From Antennarius striatus (lineage: Eukaryota; Chordata; Actinopteri; Lophiiformes; Antennariidae): DNA of 64,000 nucleotides. This document shows positions 61,721 through 64,000 of this stretch, one piece after another. A program made the position numbers and the translations under genes. The stretch spans positions 9,691,501-9,755,500 of the forward strand of contig NC_090797.1 of NCBI RefSeq assembly GCF_040054535.1, given 5' to 3'. The stretch's first letter is position 1, and every line of letters begins with the position of its first letter. The notes below the pieces were generated by a model that saw nothing but the letters and a program-made list of their open reading frames with translations, ran no database searches and was not told where the DNA came from.

Positions 61721-64000
61721 TTTGTGAACTGTTGACAGGTATTAAGTACACAACTTGTTTCCCCTTTTCTTCTCCTTTCTTTTGTCTTTTCTCATTAAGT
61801 CGTATCTTTTTGTCATCCTGACAGTCAGACATGCTTTGCGTCAGCCGACCAGGTCCGGTTCAGAGCTAGCTACTGGTGACATCATCACCCAGCACACAAG
61901 CTGCATTCGATTATTTTACCTGTGATATGGAAAATAGACAATCACAAACAGACAGCTCTACAGGGAGGATCAATCACTCCCATTTGAAGTAATGAGGAAA
62001 ATTCTATATTTATTATTCATTACCTTCTTTTAGAAGAATAAAATAAGACCATTAGGTTGTGTTTAGTTTCCATGAAAATGTTTTAGTGCCTCATTGTCAA
62101 ACTATGGCAGAAACAAGTGGATGAAACAATTAGTACACTGAAAAAAAACAACAAACATTAGTTTATTGTTGGAAGAGACAAACAAGCAACTTAAAGACAA
62201 TTTTCTTTTAAAAAATCTTTGCTTTCTCCACAAAGATTTTTTTATATTTGCATAAAAAGCACAAAATGTGGATGTTTTGCTTAATATTACCTGACAGAAT
62301 TAGAAACTGACTCACAAGGATTCACTGAAGATGAAAGTGCGTCTGCGGAAGCCCCCATCAGTAAAATCACTATTAGTGTTTAGGTATACAGTGAGCTCAA
62401 TTATTTCTATAACATTAAGCTGACAGTTATTGTTTTTTTTATTTTTCCCTGATCGTTTTTCCTCATTTTTCTTTTTTGTGTTCAAAAATAAAACTACTGA
62501 TGAAGATGCAGCCTCTTTTCAACTCATTTTAGTTTTGTACAGTGGAGCTTAACTGGACGACATTTTCCTGTCTCAGTCTTTAAATTAGCAACTGCCAGGT
62601 CAGGTGAGTCAAAGCTTATTATCAGGATGTGACAGGTAAGGAGATTACCTGTCATTTCCCAGCCACATGAGGGAAACGAAAGAACTTAAAGATTAAATAA
62701 CTAATAATAGCATTTTGGAGACATTTTAGGCAACCAGCTCAAAACCCTCACCCTAGAACAAAACCAGATTTACATTATGGTATGTGGTTGCCAGTCAAAA
62801 TGGAAATTTGTGACACTGACCACCATTGTTTATGCTGCGATGGCTGTAACATCATTTAGCCAGCAGCTAATAAACATAAGCTATTCAGCATACCTTCATA
62901 GGAAATGAAGAAACACAGCAAACATGTGGTAATTTTCCTTGAAATGTGACTCAAATGGTTAAGGTTGCTGTCTGGTGCTTAATTAATCAAGTATTGATTC
63001 ATCAGAAAAGTTAACAACCATTGGTCCAATAATAGCATTCAAGCATTTCAGTGCATAAGAGGGTGTCCAGTACAGGCTGTGTAATGTCAAGGTTGGAGAG
63101 GAGCTGGAGGAACTGGGAGGGTGAGAGAGACCAAGTCCAAACAAACAAGAGAAGTGAAGTACAGCAAAGCTACAGAATGATGAGGTCATGGTCTTATTTC
63201 AGAGCATAGAAAATCCTCCCACTGAGGCTGAAAGAACATCACTGACCAGAGGGGAGACGTAACGACTGAAGGAAGACAGGGTAGAAGTGCAAGCTTTATA
63301 AAGAAGAGCAGAGACATTTATTTAATCCAGATTGCTAACTTTAGCACTGATGCTGAGGCCTTTATCTTATTCTTCTGCTCATAGTAGGAAAAGTCAGATA
63401 TACCCGATTTATTCATCAATTAAGAAAAATATTAACAAGTTTGTCAAACATTTGTTCCTTTCTTTTCAGGTTTTATTAAGAAACTTTTAGAGAATATAAC
63501 ATCATTTGCATATAGTCTAATCACAACAATAGTAGTATGTAAAGTCCAGGACACATGGAGAAAGAAACAAAATGGACTGATTCAAATATTTTGATTATAA
63601 AAACTAAATCAATTTTACTTTAATCAATTGAGTTGCTGGATGAAATCTTGGATTATTTTCTGCTTTAACAATATCTCCATATTTTAAAAGGACAGTGTTG
63701 ATGGAATGTTGGATGACTGACAACATTTAAATTCTGCTTCCTGCTGAACAGGTACCATTCAATGTAATATCAAATACAAAAACAATGCAACAAATTTATT
63801 TAAATCTGCAGAAGCTTCAGTTTCTCATGACTAAACCACGTTATAATAGGATTTTCCTTATTACTCATTTAATTACAAATATCGCATTTTGATTTAACCC
63901 TTGGACAGTAATCTAATGTCTAGTCTAAAACTACCCTTATTACATCAAACATGTCAGCTGTGGCACCAGAGACACCAATGAATACTGGAAAAAGAAAGAC
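59372..64000 (-). other. rassf3: 5' intron sequence of rassf3
   Basis: No exon of RASSF3 N-terminal type was found here. The DNA is AT-rich with a CA array at 61.6 kb and a cluster of AGGTCA-like half sites near 60.08-60.27 kb. It should be intronic if the upstream exon lies beyond the window. Confidence 0.6.
61621..61718. repeat. (CA)n with (ACGC)n microsatellite
   Basis: ACACACAC passes into about six ACGC units and then about 28 CA units. Frames across it are artefacts. Confidence 0.95.

Overview
This window is animal nuclear DNA, almost certainly from a bony (teleost) fish. The genes are split by short GT-AG introns, intergenic DNA is AT-rich, (CA)n/(GT)n microsatellites are abundant, and there are relics of Tc1-like, hAT and LINE elements of fish type. 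Seven protein genes can be reconstructed. Six are complete, and all six join into open frames divisible by three. All identifications come from reading the translations and recalling the families; no search was run.

Layout. 1-6.4 kb: no coding exon, several C-run/CA microsatellites and a Tc1 relic. 7.9-20.3 kb, minus strand: brd1 (BRPF2), a scaffold of MYST histone acetyltransferase complexes, with 13 coding exons, a non-coding first exon, and a tRNA-Lys-like relic and a LINE fragment in one intron. 21.4-28.65 kb, plus strand: zbed4, a domesticated hAT transposase with an intronless 1255-residue reading frame, head to head with brd1. 28.7-32.44 kb, minus strand: alg12, an ER mannosyltransferase, tail to tail with zbed4. 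32.97-36.7 kb, plus strand: creld2, an ER-stress chaperone. It shares a 524-bp divergent promoter with alg12 that holds a perfect ER stress response element. 39.2-40.6 kb, minus strand: a compact makorin-type RING/CCCH protein. 42.0-47.8 kb, minus strand: an APMAP-like strictosidine-synthase-fold membrane protein. 53.8-59.4 kb and beyond, minus strand: rassf3, whose 5' exon(s) lie outside the window.

The order BRD1-ZBED4-ALG12-CRELD2 is that of human 22q13.33, so the left half is an old conserved block. The makorin, APMAP-like and RASSF3 genes to the right are not human neighbours of that block. alg12 and creld2 both serve protein folding in the ER and probably share stress control.

Points most worth a second look are a U12-type (AT-A?) intron in alg12 whose frame-consistent 3' end is not AC, the ERSE between alg12 and creld2, two neighbouring genes whose start codon is cut by an intron (AT|G), a GC-AG intron inside the makorin zinc finger, and dinucleotide repeats lying directly against splice sites in rassf3 and the APMAP-like gene. 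I found no sign of a wholly new multi-gene system.
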